From Aedoeadaptatus ivorii (GTDB lineage: Bacteria; Bacillota; Clostridia; Tissierellales; Peptoniphilaceae), in the NCBI RefSeq assembly GCF_030815095.1, contig NZ_JAUSWF010000001.1:1-64000 (forward strand): a DNA stretch of 64,000 nt. Reading direction: 5' to 3'. This document shows, in pieces, positions 63,220 through 64,000 of this stretch (position 1 is its first letter; every line of letters starts with the position of its first letter). Position numbers and translations under genes: made by a program. Under the pieces are notes generated by a model. That model was not told where the DNA came from and searched no databases. It saw nothing but the letters and a program-made list of their open reading frames with translations.

Positions 63220-63296
63220 TCATTCCTTACACAGCATTATCTGCACAAGTTCATCGGGTTGAGTTTCCTCTCTCAGCGCGCTGCACCCCGTCTCAT
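63220..63296 (-). promoter_or_regulatory. TPP riboswitch (THI element)
   Basis: Read on the minus strand, the aptamer contains ACGGGGTGC, GCTGAGAG, ACCCGATGAAC, and GCAGATAATGC followed by GTGTAAGGAA, the conserved blocks of the thiamine pyrophosphate aptamer in order. The attenuator lies directly downstream, so TPP would shut off the transporter operon. The aptamer begins on the stop codon of the aspartate kinase gene. Confidence 0.95.
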
Positions 63297-64000
63297 TCAG
63301 TATACTCCAAATCCTCGCCGTTTGAAAGTGCATCCGAAAAGGCGGCGTCGTAGATGGCGCGTACGGATTTTTCCGCCTCGGCCTCCAAGACCCCGATGAT
63401 AATATTCATTTCGCTCGCCCCCTGCACGATGACACGGATATTTACCTCGGCATCGGCCAGCGCCTTAAAGATCAATGCGCTCATGCCGATGCGGTTTTTC
63501 ATATTTCGGCCGACCACGGTAATTAGGGCGATGTTGTGGTCAAGGCTGATGCGATCCGCATTGGTAAAGGTCTGGAGCTCGGCGAGGACCTGCTCGGTCT
63601 TATTTTTCAGATAGCGTCCAGAAATCACCAAGGAAACCGAGTCGATGGACGAGGGCATATGCTCCAAATACAGATCGTTCGCTTCGATCACCGAGAGGAC
63701 CTTGCGGTGAAAGGCGAGGTCTCTGTTCATGCGGTATTTTTCGATATTGATCACGTCGAAGCCCTTGCGACAGGCGATGCCCGTGATGTCGGCGCCGCCC
63801 GCTTCTTCAGGCACCGAGCCCAGGATATAGGAGCCGTCTTCGTCTTTGGCATTGGTGTTTTTGATCACCACGGGGATGTTTTTTTCGATGACGGGAAACA
63901 TCGCTTCGTCGTGCATGACCTTGGCACCGCTGTAAGAGAGCTCCCGCAGTTCCTGATAGGAAATAGAGTGAATTTTTGCGGGAGAGTTTACGATCGAAGG
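63293..64000 (-). CDS. lysC: Aspartate kinase, C-terminal part (cut by the window edge)
   Basis: The frame is open to base 64000, giving the last 235 or so residues; the true start lies outside. The segment HSISYQELRELSYSGAKVMHDEAMFP followed by IPVVIKNT is the end of the aspartokinase catalytic domain, and two ACT regulatory domains follow (SLVISG.. and ALITVVGRNMKNRIGMSALIFKALADAEVNIRVIVQG). It makes aspartyl phosphate, the first step towards threonine, lysine and methionine, and should be feedback-inhibited through the ACT domains. Which amino acid inhibits it cannot be read here. Confidence 0.92.
   Translation of the reverse strand, partial: PSIVNSPAKIHSISYQELRELSYSGAKVMHDEAMFPVIEKNIPVVIKNTNAKDEDGSYILGSVPEEAGGADITGIACRKGFDVINIEKYRMNRDLAFHRKVLSVIEANDLYLEHMPSSIDSVSLVISGRYLKNKTEQVLAELQTFTNADRISLDHNIALITVVGRNMKNRIGMSALIFKALADAEVNIRVIVQGASEMNIIIGVLEAEAEKSVRAIYDAAFSDALSNGEDLEYTE
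63299..63327 (-). promoter_or_regulatory. Possible promoter for the TPP riboswitch inside the aspartate kinase gene
   Basis: On the minus strand TATACT (63304-63299) is a good -10, seven bases before the predicted aptamer start. The -35 at 17-base spacing (TTTCAA) is weak. It lies in the last codons of the kinase gene. Confidence 0.45.

Overview
This is a core-chromosome segment of an anaerobic, low-redox-lifestyle Bacillota (Firmicutes). The strongest clue is gene order. The blocks comEC-holA-rpsT-lepB-lepA-hemW-hrcA-grpE-dnaK-dnaJ-prmA-rsmE-mtaB and rpsU-yqeY-nfeD-floA-phoH-ybeY-dgkA-cdd-era-recO-glyQ-glyS-ccpN-PDRP-dgt-dnaG-rpoD-trmK-yqfO-rnpB follow the order known from Bacillus subtilis and the Clostridia. 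A two-gene NfnAB-type transhydrogenase, a lactate dehydrogenase and a clostridial-looking RNase P RNA point to an anaerobe. Base composition looks G+C-rich for this phylum (judged by eye, not counted). A G+C-rich member of Tissierellia/Peptoniphilaceae would fit, but that is inference. No insertion sequence, prophage, tRNA, rRNA or CRISPR array is visible, and no stretch over 300 bases lacks a gene or RNA.

Layout. 1-2062: arsenic detoxification operon (arsR, arsC, acr3) with repeated ArsR-like operators. 2069-6376: an M16C metallopeptidase and an orphan SAF-domain oxidoreductase. 6425-11760: an Rrf2 regulator, a T-box leader with ileS, a histidine phosphatase and a PLP-dependent D-cysteine desulfhydrase-like enzyme. 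11992-15285: an EF-G-like GTPase and L-lactate dehydrogenase. 15402-20336: an accessory-looking stretch with an orphan HTH protein, an MFS transporter, a zinc-dependent phospholipase C-like protein and a TPR protein with a His/Cys-rich repeat tail. 20472-25174: nfnAB (minus) diverging from thrC-thrB (plus). 25211-26353: an AlaX-like protein that has lost its metal ligands. 26417-41793: competence, replication, secretion, translation and heat-shock genes, the last under CIRCE control. 41818-59144: the long rpsU-to-rnpB macro-operon region covering ribosome maturation, membrane microdomains, tRNA charging, replication initiation and the primary sigma factor. 59171-64000: a CapA-like lipoprotein, then on the minus strand a TPP-riboswitch-controlled thiamine-precursor ABC transporter, preceded by the 3' part of an aspartate kinase gene that runs off the window.

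How the genes work together. thrC and thrB are the last two steps of threonine synthesis, and the aspartate kinase at the far end feeds the same pathway; homoserine dehydrogenase is not in the window. CcpN-like regulator and pyruvate phosphate dikinase regulatory protein are adjacent, as in B. subtilis. Genes in the two large blocks are packed with 1-20 base overlaps and many TTG/GTG starts, implying translational coupling. No unmistakably new multi-gene system is present. The best leads are the inactivated AlaX-like protein, the TPR/His-rich protein, the orphan 485-residue HTH protein, the tandem CIRCE sites around one promoter, the repeated ArsR-type sites, and a TPP riboswitch that begins on the stop codon of the upstream aspartate kinase gene.
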